This document shows, one piece after another, positions 1-12,567 of a stretch of DNA of 64,000 nt (the stretch's first letter is position 1; every line of letters begins with the position of its first letter). Source of the stretch: Cylindrodendrum hubeiense (Eukaryota; Ascomycota; Sordariomycetes; Hypocreales; Nectriaceae); contig JAANBB010000008.1 in NCBI GenBank assembly GCA_014621425.1, forward strand, positions 248,001-312,000, read 5' to 3'. A model generated the notes under the pieces. That model had not been told where the DNA came from. It saw only the letters and a list, made by a program, of their open reading frames with translations, and searched no databases. The position numbers and the translations under genes are program-made.

Positions 1-129
1 CAATTATTTTCTTTTTATAGTCGTGAATACGGTCCTACGACCCTCAACTAGTTGGAAAGAACAAGAGATTCCATCCCCATCAAATACACTCCTCATCCTT
101 CCAGTCTCATAGACCCGATCATCGCAATC

Positions 130-1704
130 TTATGAGCGACAGTTCACCATATGTAGGTAGAGTCTCGCACCGCCAGCACTATCGTCCTTGAAATACAAAG
201 AGCCGCCGACATCGAAAAACGCATTGCCGCCACGGTTCAAGGAGTAGCAGCGCATAGTGCGGTAATCTGGTACGCAAAGGAGGGAAGCCTAAAATAGATT
301 AAAATCAGTTTTGTGTTTGGGAATGCAAGATAATTTCGTCCCAGGAAGACAAAGAGTCGAAATAGAGTTGAAGTTCAAATAAAAGAGGGATTTAGGGCAC
401 ATACATAGCCGCCAGGTGCCGTGCTACTGAGTTGCACCATTGAATAAAAAGAGGCACCCGAGTACAAGCCCAAGCCCACTGTTACGTCCGTTAGCACCCC
501 ATCGATGAACGAAAACGAGTCGGCGTCATCTTGGTTATTGTAGAAAGCTAGCTTGTTGTTATCCGGGGTTTTGAGATAGGTGCCTTGATTCGCACCGTAG
601 TCAACCATGAGATTGAAGGTTGGCTATAGTAGAGTCAGTATTGTTGTTATTCCTAAGATGCTGCTGCACTTTGGACAATGCTTTTACTTACACACGGAGG
701 GGTATAGGTCGTTATGGCCGTATATGACCGTGTTGTGGTGCTGGTCAATGTTGTTGTCGCGACGATGGGGCTCTGTGTAATTAGGATAGTCGTGGTTATC
801 CAAATCGTTGTTGGGAGGACAGTTGTGAATGTGTTTATAACGGTCTCCGTATCAGTTATCGTGGCTGTGTTGTCGACGGTGTCAATCTCTGTCACAGAAA
901 CGGTGAGTGTGGGCTTGATGGTCGTGGTTGGCGTTATAGTAATGGTCTTGCTGCAGGTTCTGCAGGCATTCAATTAGTGCCCTCATTTTGAACGAGATCG
1001 TTAAGAATGTATGTGACCAACTTTGTAATAAGAGGCGCCTTCGGTGTGGTGATCTGTGCAGTAACCCCAAGGCGGGAGCAAGCGGAAGCATAGCCGGACG
1101 AACTACGGCAAGCCGAGGCGTAGGATGGTAACTTGGTAAGGGCTCGGTACGTGACAGGACAGGCAACACCCCGCTCCTCATGATGCTCCTCATCACGTTT
1201 ATTGTTTAGAGGAAGATTAATGGTAATAGTTTCGACTGCAACTGCAAGTACTCTTGTCCTCGAAGTCTGCACTTTTGTTAGTGAAAAAGTTCATAGGCTG
1301 AGTTGGATAAATGCAGTCAGAGATTGGGACGGATAATGACATACCGTGATAGTGATTGGTATGTTGGTGATTGAGGTCTCGGACGTTGTTAAGATGACTT
1401 CGGAGAAAGAAGTGACGTACTCCGTTATTTCTTCCGTAACGGGAATAATGTCAGTCACCGTTTCAGTGGTCGTAATAAGGCTCGTGTACGTCGTGGTTAC
1501 AGGTGATGTTACAAGCACCGCCTGTGCAGTTTTCGTTGTCGTTTTAGTGATTGTTTGAGTGCTTCAATGACAGTAAGCTTTTGGCACGATATATAACATC
1601 TACATCTCTCATGCGGGAAATTCTTTTACCTTGGACATAGAAGCACTGTTGAATGCAAAAAGGATGCGCAATCCTTCTTTGCACCAGCCAGGGAATTGCC
1701 ATAG
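130..1704 (-). CDS. Thr-rich secreted surface protein, multi-exon, N-terminus unresolved
   Basis: Exons read on the minus strand are 1630-1704 (5' end uncertain), 1345-1561, one ending at 1266, one ending at 692, 405-623 and 130-288. The GTAAAA, GTATGT and GTAAGT donors and AG acceptors checked keep one frame. The product has a short Cys-containing N-terminal part (DCASFLHSTVLLCP), long Thr/Ser runs typical of O-glycosylated fungal wall proteins, and a folded Cys-containing C-terminal domain ending LYLHMVNCRS. The border between the two middle exons (about 950-1030) is not settled. I found no signal peptide exon, so the first exon probably lies upstream of 1704 or is lost. The architecture resembles the gene at 62974-63893 (signal, Thr/Ser stalk, C-terminal globular domain), but I see no clear homology of the C-terminal domains. 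Function unknown; an extracellular or wall role is inferred. Confidence 0.6.
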
Positions 1705-3377
1705 CTGAGATAGTCCAATGGCCGGTTAGAGACCTGACCGAATATGTCAATATCGGTTTCATAGAGTATCATATGGTGTTTTTGCAGATACGTACTGCCG
1801 CCAGACATTGGTCCTGGAGGTTGGGCTTTGCAGGATTGGGGACGGCAAATGAGGGACTACAAAAAGTGGCCAACAAAGCCACGAGCGATAGCCTAAGCAT
1901 CTTGAAGGATGCTAGGATCAATTCCAGATTGTATGATAAGTGCTTTGCATTGAATCAAATACTGAGGGTTAGGTAGTCTCTTATGTGCCAGAATACTACC
2001 ACCTTTAGTTCCAACCGTTCAGCCCAACTCAGGGGGCAGCCGTAAGGAGCTGAATGTTGCCGGGGCATAATTAAGCCCTTTCCTCTTAGTTTCTCAATAG
2101 TTTCAATTAGCCCCCAAGCTCGGTATTCACGGCATTGTGTGCAATTTTAGTGATAATTCGCTCGTCAGGACTTGATTTTTGTTCCAACCAACAACAAACA
2201 GTGTCAGTTGTCGTCTCGTACGATTGTGGCTGTCACTAGCAGTAAATAATGCGTGCGCCGTACCAGGGACTATTGAAAGTTGCCAGTTCTGGACCGGCCG
2301 TGGCAATTGCTAGCACACTCCACAACGGCAGTCTGGATTCCTTAGCTAGAGGACTAGTCGCGCCACAGGACTAGTCGTGCCAGCATGACTCAACATTCAC
2401 CTCCATGCGCCGACTATATTATAATGCATCTGAACTCCCGTGCTCATTCATGGTATCGATGTGTTGGCTGAGTCGCCAGAAGCTCTTACCAGTAGCGTAT
2501 TTATGCATATGTTCCCATGATTGCGCTCCTTGCCGTATTCCCAACTTCACCTCTTGATTGCCCCGCTACTCCCGACCTAGCCGACTGTCGCATTATTACA
2601 AGTGCCGAGCTACTGCTTAGCTGTTAGGTTACGGCTCACGACCTTACGATCTCGGGGGTTTTGGTCCGTTCAGGTCAGGAGGAGAAGAGTGAGTAGTCAA
2701 GGTGAATTTGATTAGTGCAAGTGTTAGTGTTGGTAGGGCCAGTTGTCAGATCCAAGATTAAGCGGCGTCCCGTTTTGAGCCTAAAATGCAAGGCGACTAG
2801 CGACTTTAGCAATCCATATGACACGATACCCACTGCGAAGGCCTAGACAAATTGACAATTGGCCTAGTGCTCTATCTAAGACTGGGACCTAAAGGAGTAA
2901 GGCGACCCTGACGATACGTGACACACAAGTCGGACTGCAGGAAGAGGATTATAAATGACTGGAAGCCAAGTCCATCCAAGAAAGGCGGGGAAGTTCTATG
3001 AATCATGAGTCTTTGCAAGGTCAAATGGTCTTTGTACTTGGTAGACTGATATCATATATATTAATTGGGGAACTGGAGACTTGTTCATAAACTTGCATTG
3101 TTTGTTTTCAATGAGTCCCCGGTCCGGAATCACACAGGCTCTTTGACGGGAAAAGTATTTCGGAAAATCAAATACGGAGTACAAGCTCGTGTTCAACACT
3201 CTTGAAGGCCAGCGCCTGGATCCTGAGCGCACAAAACCTTCAAAGTTCCCACCCCCCACCACTCCACCCCTTATGCCTTGAAATGAAAATTCCCGTCTTG
3301 AATGGGGCATCTCAGATAACGCTGTCCTTATTCTTGCGTGAATCAAAGGTTATCGTGTGTCTTCCGGACCATGCTGA
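1705..3377. other. No gene seen
   Basis: Open frames are short and lack coding character. A two-copy imperfect repeat of about 16 bp built on GGACTAGTCG lies near 2351-2386. The unplaced first exon of the upstream Thr-rich gene could lie near 1705-1900. Confidence 0.5.
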
Positions 3378-4232
3378 CTAGAAGCCCGCAATGGTCACGT
3401 TGGAGGTGACCGGCTTAAGCGCCTCGGAGTCAATGTCGAAGTAGCCATCCTACACACCCTCACCGCACAGCTCATACAGCTTCTTCCCGCCCATCTCACA
3501 AAAGGGCCTTTCGTTGGTGTTTGCGAGGTCAGGTCCGACCGAAGTGTCAGACTCGCAGATAAAGCGGGCGGATAGGCCGTCGACGTCCCCAACGATGAGC
3601 TGCGACTCCATAACCTCGCTAGGGCGGGTAGGGTTGCGCTCCGGTTTCCGAGGGACGCCCGAGAGTTTGCGCCTCTTCTTCTGGTCCAGTAGTTGATGAT
3701 GACTTTGGGGTCATCCTTGGTCCTCACGCCGAAGGAGATGCTGGCACACTTGGCCACATCGTGCCGCAGTAGTAGTACATTTCTCCCTGGACGGTGCATT
3801 GATTGCCGCCTCGGTCCTCGCTCCAGGATGAAGTAGCCCATGCAATACAAATATCGTCACTATTGGCCGAGAAGAGGGTGTAGACGCCTTGATTACGTGG
3901 TCAACGTGAACCTCGCCAAGGTTTCCGTGGTTGACACTTCCTGGGTCGACCTCCATTCCCACGAATTCACCATTCTAGTTCCAGACACGGCTGGTAGAAA
4001 GTTGAGCTAAGTGAAAAATAATGGATGGGATGGACTGGAGCTACTTGTACAGCGGGGAGGTTACCTCCAGTACTAGATAGAACCTTGGTGGCATCAAGGC
4101 CCACGGCAATCTTTCCACTGCTTGGCTCCTTGACAAAATCATCGATGCCGAATTGAACGATGCCGAAAAGCTTGGAACGACACCGATAACTTGAATGACA
4201 CCAGCTATGATGATGGATGAGATGAAACTCAA
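3378..4232 (-). pseudogene. Decayed secreted-protein gene
   Basis: The minus strand holds recognisable pieces in more than one frame. There is an N-terminal hydrophobic start (MSFISSIIIAGVIQVIG) followed in a shifted frame by FGIDDFVKEPSSGKIAVGLD. Next comes a VDPGSVNHGNLGEVHVDHV block, then FGVRTKDDPKVIINYW. The last piece is a C-terminal stretch with ICESDTSVGPDLAN and KKLYELCGEGV, then an in-frame TAG before the tail ending NVTIAGF. A TGA near 3711 also interrupts the frame. From memory of the family, these blocks match a common secreted protein group of Sordariomycetes and Eurotiomycetes with the order signal, VGLDATKVL, NEAGEFLGM, INYW, CDSDTSVGPNF. The middle Cys/Trp-rich section seems deleted. 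Both nonsense codons could arise from CGA or CAG by C-to-T change. No function is known for the family. Confidence 0.5.
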
Positions 4233-4249
4233 GTGTAAAGAGTGACACT

Positions 4250-5245
4250 AAGAGTGGAAGTAGGTAAAGAGTAGCACAATTTCCTTTTTACCAACAGTAA
4301 ATTCCTTTGCCTCGGCTCAGAATTCGGGTTGTGGCAGTGGGGACGCGTTATGGATATCACCCTATTCTCGTACTGACTGCTGTATTTTCATCTGATCTCT
4401 TCGTCCGACCTCTTTGCGCTTCTCGTCCCATCTATTTTGGGTCATCGTCTTGTCTCTCTCCACGGCCCCATTTTGTCCCTCTCGTCTGTTGGTTTGCATG
4501 TGAGGCCACAACAGTAATAAAAGCGGGGGTGGCAATTCATCTGCTTGATCCTTCCATCGCCAACACTGTTTTAAATGCAGGCTTGAGCATGGGAAAGAAG
4601 TATCCTTGTCAACCTTAAGGTTTTGTCCGAGCCAGGCAGTTGGCAGTCGACTTTAGGCTATGGTAGCCCGGCCGGAACTCGACCCACCGCCCTGTTGGCC
4701 GTGCTGTGTCATTAATTTGAAGAGGGGATATTGACCACGGTGGCAATGAAACCCAATTTATTCGGAGCGAGGTCCGTAGGATTCATACCAGGTAAGTAGC
4801 AGGCAGGGTCCCGACCAACAAGTGTGCAGTAGAGCCCCGGCCACCAATAGCGTAGTAGAGTCCCGACCAACAAGATTAAGCTCCTTGTCAAGAACAAATA
4901 AGCTTGGCGGATTGTCCTGCTGTTATTGGCCCACCAGCACATGTTAGCTCTCTGATCCATGTGTAAAATGCCGCGGTGCGGTGTTATTGGCCGGCCCCGG
5001 TCTCATGAAACGTTCACTCGGCTGTGCTCGTGTTAATTCTCAGCCCGCTGGCATGAGGTTGGTAGTATGAGTCTGTTGGTCTCCGCCATCATTTCTGGGT
5101 TCGTTGCTCATAAAGCCGTTCCATGCTCCGGGATGCGCGTGGGAAATTTTCCAGCTTCCCACCCTCATCTTCTCCTTCCTCAACCACCCGCATTTCACTG
5201 GAATTTCACCCATATCATCCCTCGCCAGAGAAGCAGACCATCAAC
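4250..5245. other. Gene-free stretch with a small minisatellite
   Basis: No convincing gene. It ends in the promoter and 5' UTR of the GPI-type protein gene. The only structure noticed is the short imperfect tandem repeat at 4792-4882. Confidence 0.5.
4792..4882. repeat. Imperfect tandem repeat, about three copies
   Basis: Three related segments follow one another, each built around GTCCCGACCAACAAG or the variant GCCCCGGCCACCAATAG and preceded by GCAG or GTAGTAGA. The copies have diverged by several substitutions. Confidence 0.5.
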
Positions 5246-6229
5246 ATGCCACAACCCAAAACTCGCATTCTTTTCCTCTTTCTCTCGTCCTTGGCTTTGT
5301 TGGCAAATGCCGAGGACCTGGATGAGACCATCGTTGGCTGTGAGGCGGTCGGATGTCCCATGGATGACTCTGAGCCTCACTGCACCCTCACCAACTATAC
5401 ATATGAGGACATTGGACTTGCCCGCATCCCGGATGTCCCAGACTCGCTCGAGAACTTCTCCATTCTCAAGGGCCTGTACACTTCTGGCGCAGGCGCAGAT
5501 TTATTCACCTCTATCTTTTACCTCGGCACTCCCCAGGACGTGTCGCTAGATGGGGTGAGCGGTTGCGCCGTCCTCTTCCTTGACCCGCCCCAGGACACAT
5601 TTGAGCAGGGTGGTGCGCACACTTGCTCTGAAGTCATCAGCCAGGATTGCATCGATGCCATCCAGGATCGCGCCGCCAAGATAGCTGAGGGGGACTCTGA
5701 CGATCTCTGCAAGGCGATCCAGGAGGACCTGGAAGACAATGACATTGATGAGTGCAAGGACTTCACCGGTGCAGGCAAGGGAGTCGGCAGAGTTTTTTCT
5801 CGATCCCTTTCTACCTTGGGAAACATTGAGGGCACTCGCAACTCCACCAGCGACTGTTGGCCAATTTTGCCCAAGTCGGCCAACCTGGCAGAGCTCTTCG
5901 GTGAATATTTTGACTATGACGTAAGTTGTCACCTTTGTTTCCCGTCTCTTGAAACGCATCAATACTGATTAAGGTTTTTTTTCTCTTCGCAACAGGGAGG
6001 ACTCAATGCCTCGACTTCTGACTTTGAGCGGAACAGGGTTTCCCCGGTGCTAACAGTCTTCATAAAGAGCGACAGCAACGAGAGCGTCGTTGATGAGACT
6101 GTCTCGCGGTTGACCTGTCTCGCGATCAACGCCGTCAGCGAGGACGATGCCGACAACTCTGCACCGCGGTTGGCTATCAACACGTTTCTTGTCGGTGTAG
6201 CATTCTCTTTATTTATGTCCATGCTGTAA
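5246..6229 (+). CDS. Cys-rich secreted GPI-type surface protein
   Basis: Two exons, 5246-5920 and 5996-6229, joined by a 75-bp GTAAGT...CAG intron, encode 302 residues. The protein starts with a clear signal peptide (MPQPKTRILFLFLSSLALLANA) cleaved before EDLDE. The mature part is acidic with about a dozen cysteines and N-glycosylation sites such as NYT and NST. It ends in a hydrophobic tail (INTFLVGVAFSLFMSML) after a small-residue stretch, as expected for a GPI attachment signal. The start was chosen because longer in-frame versions would bury the signal peptide. No catalytic motif is visible and I do not recognise a named domain. A cell-wall or plasma-membrane surface role is inferred from signal plus GPI tail. 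Confidence 0.85.
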
Positions 6230-8642
6230 TAAAGAAAGAGGGCGGTCCATGACGTATCAAAACATATTGATTTGGACCAAAATTGTACTTCTAAGATGTG
6301 AGCGATTTGTGAGGGTGGTATGCGATCGCTGTCATCACGCTGATTACACACCCTGTCGCGACAACCAAGATTTCGTGGCCCTGGCTGACAAAGTAGTTGA
6401 TTACAAAATATGCAATGAATATGCACCTCCCATTCGGCAGCGACTTGTACATGTCCATCTTATAACGCAGTGCCTCATATCTCCAAATCCTGTGAGAAGG
6501 TACAAACACGAATTCTATGCACCGTCATCTTCGTAGCCCAAAACCAAAGTATGCATTTGCTTTCGAGTGTCGTGCTCGTTGATGGACACTCGATTCCGTT
6601 TTCATTTGAAGGCCCCAGAGGATCAGAACGGCGGATGCGGAATCACAGGGTGTCACACTTGGCACAGCGAGGGACGCCGCAGTCCAGGCAGGGATCAATA
6701 GCAACGCTCACAGCTAGGTCACAGGAGCATTTGAGACATTGTCAGCTTTGTGCGTAAATTACCATTTCTGTATGCAAGATTTTAGAAACTGAGTCGAGTA
6801 CGTACACAGATCCAGATGGAAGTCCGAACGACCTTGCGGAGAGGCGATAGCGGCCAAATGGGCAGCGGTTGGTGTGTTAAAGCCGGCGACTCGAATAGCA
6901 AAACAGACAAAACTCGACTTTGTCGATGCATCCATTAACCCAAATACCCGTGTCTGTTGTATGCATGCAGAAGTGTGAATCTAGTTTGGACAGCTGTTGC
7001 ATTGTGTTTATACTTATAAAAGGCGATCAGAACGCAAGTCGTTCCCGGTTGTCAGCGGCTGTTAGATTGCGTACGGCACATTTGATCAGGATTTTAGTGA
7101 TAGACTGCGACTCCGGAAGTGTTACGATTGTATTGATCGTTAATCCTCCGAGCCCCTCTTTCCCGTGAGGGGTTTTATCTCAATCTTACGCCCCCTCTGA
7201 CTGAGATTAAGACGTCGATATATCAGAGGACTGTACGAATCCGGGCTCAGATTAGCACACCCTCAATTGGTCCCTAATCCCTGCATCGAATACGACAGCG
7301 TACAATCCACTGCAGTCTTCAATTCCCTATGAAAACGCGCGCAAAGCAACGTTTAGCGGTTTTCCTGAGGGAGGCGTACGGTTGCGTATTCGGCACGGTG
7401 TCACGACCATTTGATGGACCTGCTAGTTCCGGTCTACTTCGTATTCGGTCACCAGTGTCAATTGATAGAAGATGAACTCCGCTCTCCCAAAAAAAACCAG
7501 GGCATGTTTGGGCCGTTCTGTTATCATTTATGACGCGGTCCTATGGCTCTGTGAACAGAACTCGATCGTCTTAAATGGATGACACTCGTCTGGTGGCAAG
7601 TCAACCTACCCTAGACTACCGGGAAGTGCCCTGCGCATCACCGTCACCATGACTGAATAAAAATCATCTCTCCTGTTTGATGTCGGTGAGTCTATCATGC
7701 TGAACACCACTAGTTCTGTGCTTTAGAGTAATGCGTGACATCAATGTTCTGGAGCAAGCCGTCATCGCACGCAATACGAATACGAAGCCTGGTTATCACT
7801 AGTCGTTGGCAGGTGGAGCGACCGTCAATGAATCGCTGGGTGATGGAGTAGGGACAGCTAAGGAAACTACGGTGACGACAGGGGCCAATAGTGGATTTCA
7901 TGTCTTTATTTCCACAAGAACACAAGTGAGCGGGTTGTCGGCGTATTGTCTGCTTATAGTGTGAGTACGGCTGCAGATCTAGATCCAGATTCGCTGGTGA
8001 CCGGCAGCTCCCGAATGGGTAGTGTGCCTGCCAAGAGAGACGAAAAAAAGGAAATCTTGGCTGTCTCAAAGAGTTTATTGGTCCAGATGTCAGGCTCTAT
8101 TGCATGCAGGCGGAAGCGGGTGGTTTACGGAGCTGATGCATAGCGCGTATGTCCTTTCCAAGATGTGCTGAAGTCGCAGATGGTGCCCAGTTGTGGCAGC
8201 CAAGCAAGTCAAAGTACACTGCAAAAAAGATGTCAATATTTGACCACTGGTTCAGAATAAATGCTCAGATGAATTGCATTTTACATGTTTTCCTTGAATC
8301 TTACTGGATCGGAATCACAGAGCTGCTTTTGCGACAGGCTCCTCTGTGTCAATCAGTCCCGGCCAGGGTTGGGTATGGCCAGGTACACAACGGACGCGTA
8401 CCGTACTCAAAGGCCATGATAAGTGGTAAGAGGTACGTAGTAGCATGTCGGGCTCTCGGAGTGCTGCATCTTTCCCGACTCGTTGACCTCGGTTGCCAGG
8501 CCTCAAGTCTCCCTGTCACCAGATCTGGGGCGTATCGCCTAAGTTAGCTCATACGACCAGGTGCGTCCATACCAGTGCAACGTCGGCCCATCTAACAAAT
8601 ACTTAAACCAACAGTCCCCAGTCGCAAACCCGCTCGCAAACC
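6230..8642. other. Long gene-free stretch
   Basis: Only short, unconvincing frames on both strands. No family resemblance, splice-linked exons or repeats were recognised. The last part is probably the promoter region of the downstream transcription factor. Confidence 0.5.
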
Positions 8643-8680
8643 CGCTCGCGTTTCTCCTTTTCGCGAACCCGAAAGCGACC
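8643..8680. promoter_or_regulatory. CG-rich motif cluster upstream of the C6 regulator
   Basis: About 130-160 bp before the start codon lie CGCTCGCGTTT and, close by, GAAAGCGA. Two further CGCAAACCCGCT-like copies sit just upstream. The same core words (AAACGCGAGC and GAAAGCGA) appear upstream of the neighbouring MFS gene. Binding is inferred, not shown. Confidence 0.4.
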
Positions 8681-8805
8681 ACCCCGCCCCTTGGCCTTTG
8701 CTGCTTCCCGACACCTCTTACTCGCGACTCCTTCGACGGACTCGGTGCGACACGCCGACTTTCACTAGACAAGCCGTTTCTGACTATTTTCTAGCCAGAA
8801 TCGAG

Positions 8806-10246
8806 ATGCGACCTCCCTCAAGGCGACTCGGACAGAAAAAGTCCCGAAAGGGCTGTCTCCGCTGCAAGGCGCGACATGTGAAGGTGAGAACACCTGGAAA
8901 ATCCGTCACTTGATCCCCGCGTCCATGCTGAACACCCCTGTAAATTCCAGTGCGATGAATTGCGACCATGTACCAGCTGCGTACGATTTGACGTCGTTTG
9001 CAGCTTGACTCTGCCTCCAGACGAGGTCGAACGTCTTGTACAAGCGACCCGGGAAATGTCGTCTGCATCACCTAGAAAGGCATCAAAGGTCGGAGCAGAA
9101 AGCTCAAATGCTTCACCACAACCTCAGGGACGGGCGCCCCTCACACCTCAGGAGTCCGTCGACTCAACGCCGCTTCCCACCATCGTGCAGTCAGCGGTTG
9201 GGCACGCATCTCCATCAGCGTCAGTGAGCTGGACCAGCCAGCAACCTTGCTCTTACTTCCCACTAAGTTGGATGCAGAGTTTGCGCCTGGTTCACCATTA
9301 CACTATTGCTTCGGATGTGATATTCTCACCGGACTCGTGCACCAGCGAAATATGGAGGGTGACTGTGCCTCAAACTGCGTTTTCACATGTAAGCTGCCCG
9401 CATTCGCATTTATTGGAGCTAAGCCGAGACAAAAAGGAATTCTTGATGCATGGATTGCTCTCTGTGTCCGCCCTGCACTACGCAAAAACTCATCCTGATG
9501 AGCGGGAAGAATACCTGATAATATCATCTCATTACCAAAGCCTGGCCCTGGAATATTTTGCAACGCGACTGGGAGATATCTCGGATGACACCTTTGAGCC
9601 ATTCTTCTTTCTCGCCACTTTCGTATTCCTATGGAATATATACTCCTTTTCTGATTCTCACGACAGTGCCAAGCCTGTCTCGCCCGCTGAGATAGCCCAG
9701 TCGTTTAAGCTTCTGCACGGGATCAAAAGTATTTGCGACTCGAGGCCGAGCGGATGGAGCGAAGGTGGCCCGCTGGCACCTTTGTTCGAGGAGTGGAAGC
9801 CCATTCCGATTGACAGAACAGGCCCATTTCACGCGCAGTTGGACCGGTTATACGACCTTGCCCGCGATCTCAGTCCTTCATTCGATGCCATCAACACTCA
9901 GTCGGCGTGTTTGCTTGCAATTGAGAGTCTCCGAACTACGTATGCAGCATGCATGTGCGACAAGTCGGAAAAGCAGGCACAGCGTATTTGGTTTTGGCCA
10001 ATCACGCTGACTCAAGTGTTTATTGACCTGCTCAATACCAAGCATCCGGTGGCACTTATTATTCTGGCGCATTATGCAGCGTTGGCAAGGACATCCGAGA
10101 AGAGAAATTGGGTCAATCTCGGGTGGAGCGGCAGGGTCATGACTGCGGTAGAGACTTCTCTGGAGGAGAAATGGAAGGATTGGATTGTTTGGCCGTGCAA
10201 GTCACTGAGAGAGGAAATTGATGTCAGCGATATGAGTCCTTCGTAA
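8806..10246 (+). CDS. Zn2Cys6 transcription factor, UPC2-like
   Basis: Exons 8806-8883 and 8951-10246 encode 457 residues. The intron splits the zinc cluster immediately before its third cysteine. Joined, the cluster is C-x2-C-x6-C-x5-C-x2-C-x6-C at about residues 17-45 (GCLRCKARHVK / CDELRPCTSC), preceded by a basic RRLGQKKSRK arm. The C-terminal part carries the LVHHYTIA...HGLLSVSALHYAK...YQSLALEYF pattern of the fungal-specific regulators related to UPC2/ECM22 sterol-uptake factors. A nuclear DNA-binding regulator is well supported. Targets are not readable, but the convergent neighbour is an MFS exporter and both upstream regions share CG-rich motifs, so regulation of that exporter is a reasonable guess. 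Confidence 0.88.
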
Positions 10247-10558
10247 TACCTGATCCAATATATGACCAAGAGATCTATTAATAAAAATACCCAGATATGT
10301 ACATCAAGAAAGTAATGGTCCAAGATAGCGTTTTGAACCCCTCCTTAGCCGGTGAGATGAGACCGATATAATAAAAAAGCTCGTGTAGCTTTGTCCGACA
10401 ATAAGAAATACCCAACCGTATTCTAAGAGACATGCAGAATCTAAGGTGAACCATGCCGCACTTCCAGCTCTAGCAGAAGCTAATGTATAATCCTGGCGCA
10501 CCGTAGCGAATAACGAGCCATACGCTGAGTGTAGCAACATAACAACCCGAAAATTCGC
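10247..10558. other. Intergenic region between convergent genes
   Basis: About 310 bp shared by the 3' ends of the C6 regulator and the MFS gene. Nothing else recognised. Confidence 0.6.
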
Positions 10559-12380
10559 TCAGAGATCCTTAATCTCGTACTTCTTTCGGAGCTTCTCACC
10601 GAAACGTAGGACGAGGAAGGGAATAGGAATGAGCGCCACCGCGATCAAGCCCAGCATGGTGTTTCCCCAGCCCAATCCAAGTTTATCGTACATTCCCAAG
10701 CCGCAGAGCGGCAAAAGCGCTCCAGCAATCGATCGGAAAATGGTGTTCGCTGCAAGTGCCGAGGCAGCATATCGCTCGTATGCATCCACGAGGTAAACGC
10801 AGATGGTCATGAAACAAATCAAGTTGCCTGTAGTGGGATAAGTGTTAGGTCTCTGCAATGATGCGCTTGAAGCCTCTCAGCTCCACGGGGGTAAGGACAC
10901 TTACTGACGCCGATAACGACGAGTCCAATAATCGGGGCTATCCAGTGTGTTTTGTAGTCCGTGGTCCATCCATAGATGAAGAAACCGATGGGGAAAACGA
11001 TTGCTCCTGCGGGCAGCAACTTGAGACGAAGTTCAGGCTTCATCTCCTCTGTGCCGGCGTTCTTCTTCATCTCCCTGCCGCTATCCCATGCGAACAAAGC
11101 CATTCCGGCCATGCATCCAATGCCGAGTCCAAGATAAACGAACCCAACGGTCTTTGTGCTGAAACTGTAAATGTCCTCAAAGACATAGGTGATTGAGGTG
11201 AAGAGAAGGTAGAGGTAGCCATATACAACGGCAAGGTACACGGCAAAAATCGTGCAGATGGGAGAAAAAAGCAAAAGCCTCATTGGTCGAACGATGGCCC
11301 TCTTCAAGAGATCCGAGGAGGAAAGTCCCTCGTCAAGCTTGGAGCGGAGCAGAATGTTTCCAGTTTCCTTTCGCAGCCTCCTTGCCTTCCTTTCCAAGAT
11401 AACTGGCGCATAGCTCTCTCGCATCACGAAAAACATGCCGGCAACAATGGCTCCGGAAACGATGGTGATGACCCAGAAATCCCAGCGCCATCCTTTGGCT
11501 TCGGTCAGGGCACCGCCTACGACAGGGCCGATGATGGGACCCAACAAAGGGCCAATGCTGAGTCCGGCCATGACGGCTGCGCGCTCCTCAGGCTTGAACA
11601 TGTCGGCGATACTACCGCCTCCATTCGTCATGGGCGCAGCTCCGAAGGTGCCTGCCAGGAACCGAAAGGCAATCAGGGATTCGAGCGACGGCGCGACGGC
11701 GCATGCAGCAGTGAAGGCGAGAAACAGAACGTTGCAGCAGTGATAGACAGGAAGACGGCCGATCATCTCAGAAAGCGGAGCCAGAACCATGGGACCGAAT
11801 GCGAACCCGAGAACATAGACAGAGACGACAAATGCTGCTAGTTCCGTATTGCTGCTCCCAAAGTCCCGCATCAATTCGGGGACACCGGGCGTGAAGATGG
11901 ACGAGGCGAGAGGCTCGATGAAGGTAAGAAGACTGATCAAGAGGCAGTTGCTGTATTTGCGAAGCTTTGTCCAGTTCTGAGGATTCTCAGGGTCGTCGTC
12001 GCCATCCCACCAGACTATATTCTCGTCGAGTGTATCGGTTACTGTTCCATCTTCACTTCTGGAGGAGGCCGGTTTCTCTGAAAGAGACGCTCGATCGGGA
12101 TGTGAAGTCGAAGAACCTTGCGCTTGGCGTGCATCCGAATCTTGCGTTTGGCCCTTTTCTATATCGTCGTGCTCGGTGTCGGAGGTATAAACCGGCTTTG
12201 GCTCTACAATCCGTTCTTCATGTGTAACAGGTGTGGCTTCGGACTCAGTTAGCTCTGGGTTACAAGGACACCATCTTGGGGGCTGTGAAGAGTATATCTG
12301 CACTGTCGCAAAAAAAGCCTATACTTACGGTCGCGTGAAATGGGGCCAGCGTCCACGGAAGTTCTATAGGAAGGGCTCAT
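10559..12380 (-). CDS. MFS transporter, DHA1 drug/polyamine:H+ antiporter type
   Basis: Three exons (12329-12380, 10905-12254, 10559-10827) encode 556 residues. The first intron uses a GTAAGT donor and an acceptor at 12255; the nearer AG would leave only 26 bp. An acidic Ser-rich cytosolic N-terminus (about residues 20-100) leads into DDPENPQNW, the usual entry to this family. About twelve membrane segments follow. Signature elements are LGFAFGPMVLAPLSEMIGR (motif A region, TM2-TM3) and GPLLGPIIGPVVGG (antiporter motif C, TM5). The family (TPO1/FLR1-like) exports drugs, toxins or polyamines at the plasma membrane using the proton gradient. Substrate unknown. It is convergent with a C6 regulator, a common pairing for regulator-exporter units. 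Confidence 0.9.
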
Positions 12381-12567
12381 GATGTAAAAAGAAATAAGGA
12401 AACGAATACAAGACGAAAACCCCCGAACCAAATGAGGTGCGATCTTGAGATAAAGATTGAGATTTCGAAAGGGAGATGGGGTGGCCAGGCTAATTTAAAT
12501 ACCGAACGCCATCATGGTTGCGACAGTCCTGATTTAACATGCGACGTGGTATCGGATGCTTGACGAC

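Noticed and set aside
714..977. Plus-strand hydrophobic Val-rich open frame
   Set aside because: It is the antisense of the Thr-rich stalk; Thr codons read backwards give Val-rich sequence.
10858..11743. Plus-strand frames opposite the MFS gene
   Set aside because: Antisense shadows of a strongly supported transporter.
8806..12380. Part of a secondary-metabolite cluster
   Set aside because: Regulator and MFS exporter are present, but no polyketide synthase, peptide synthetase, terpene cyclase or tailoring enzyme lies in the window.
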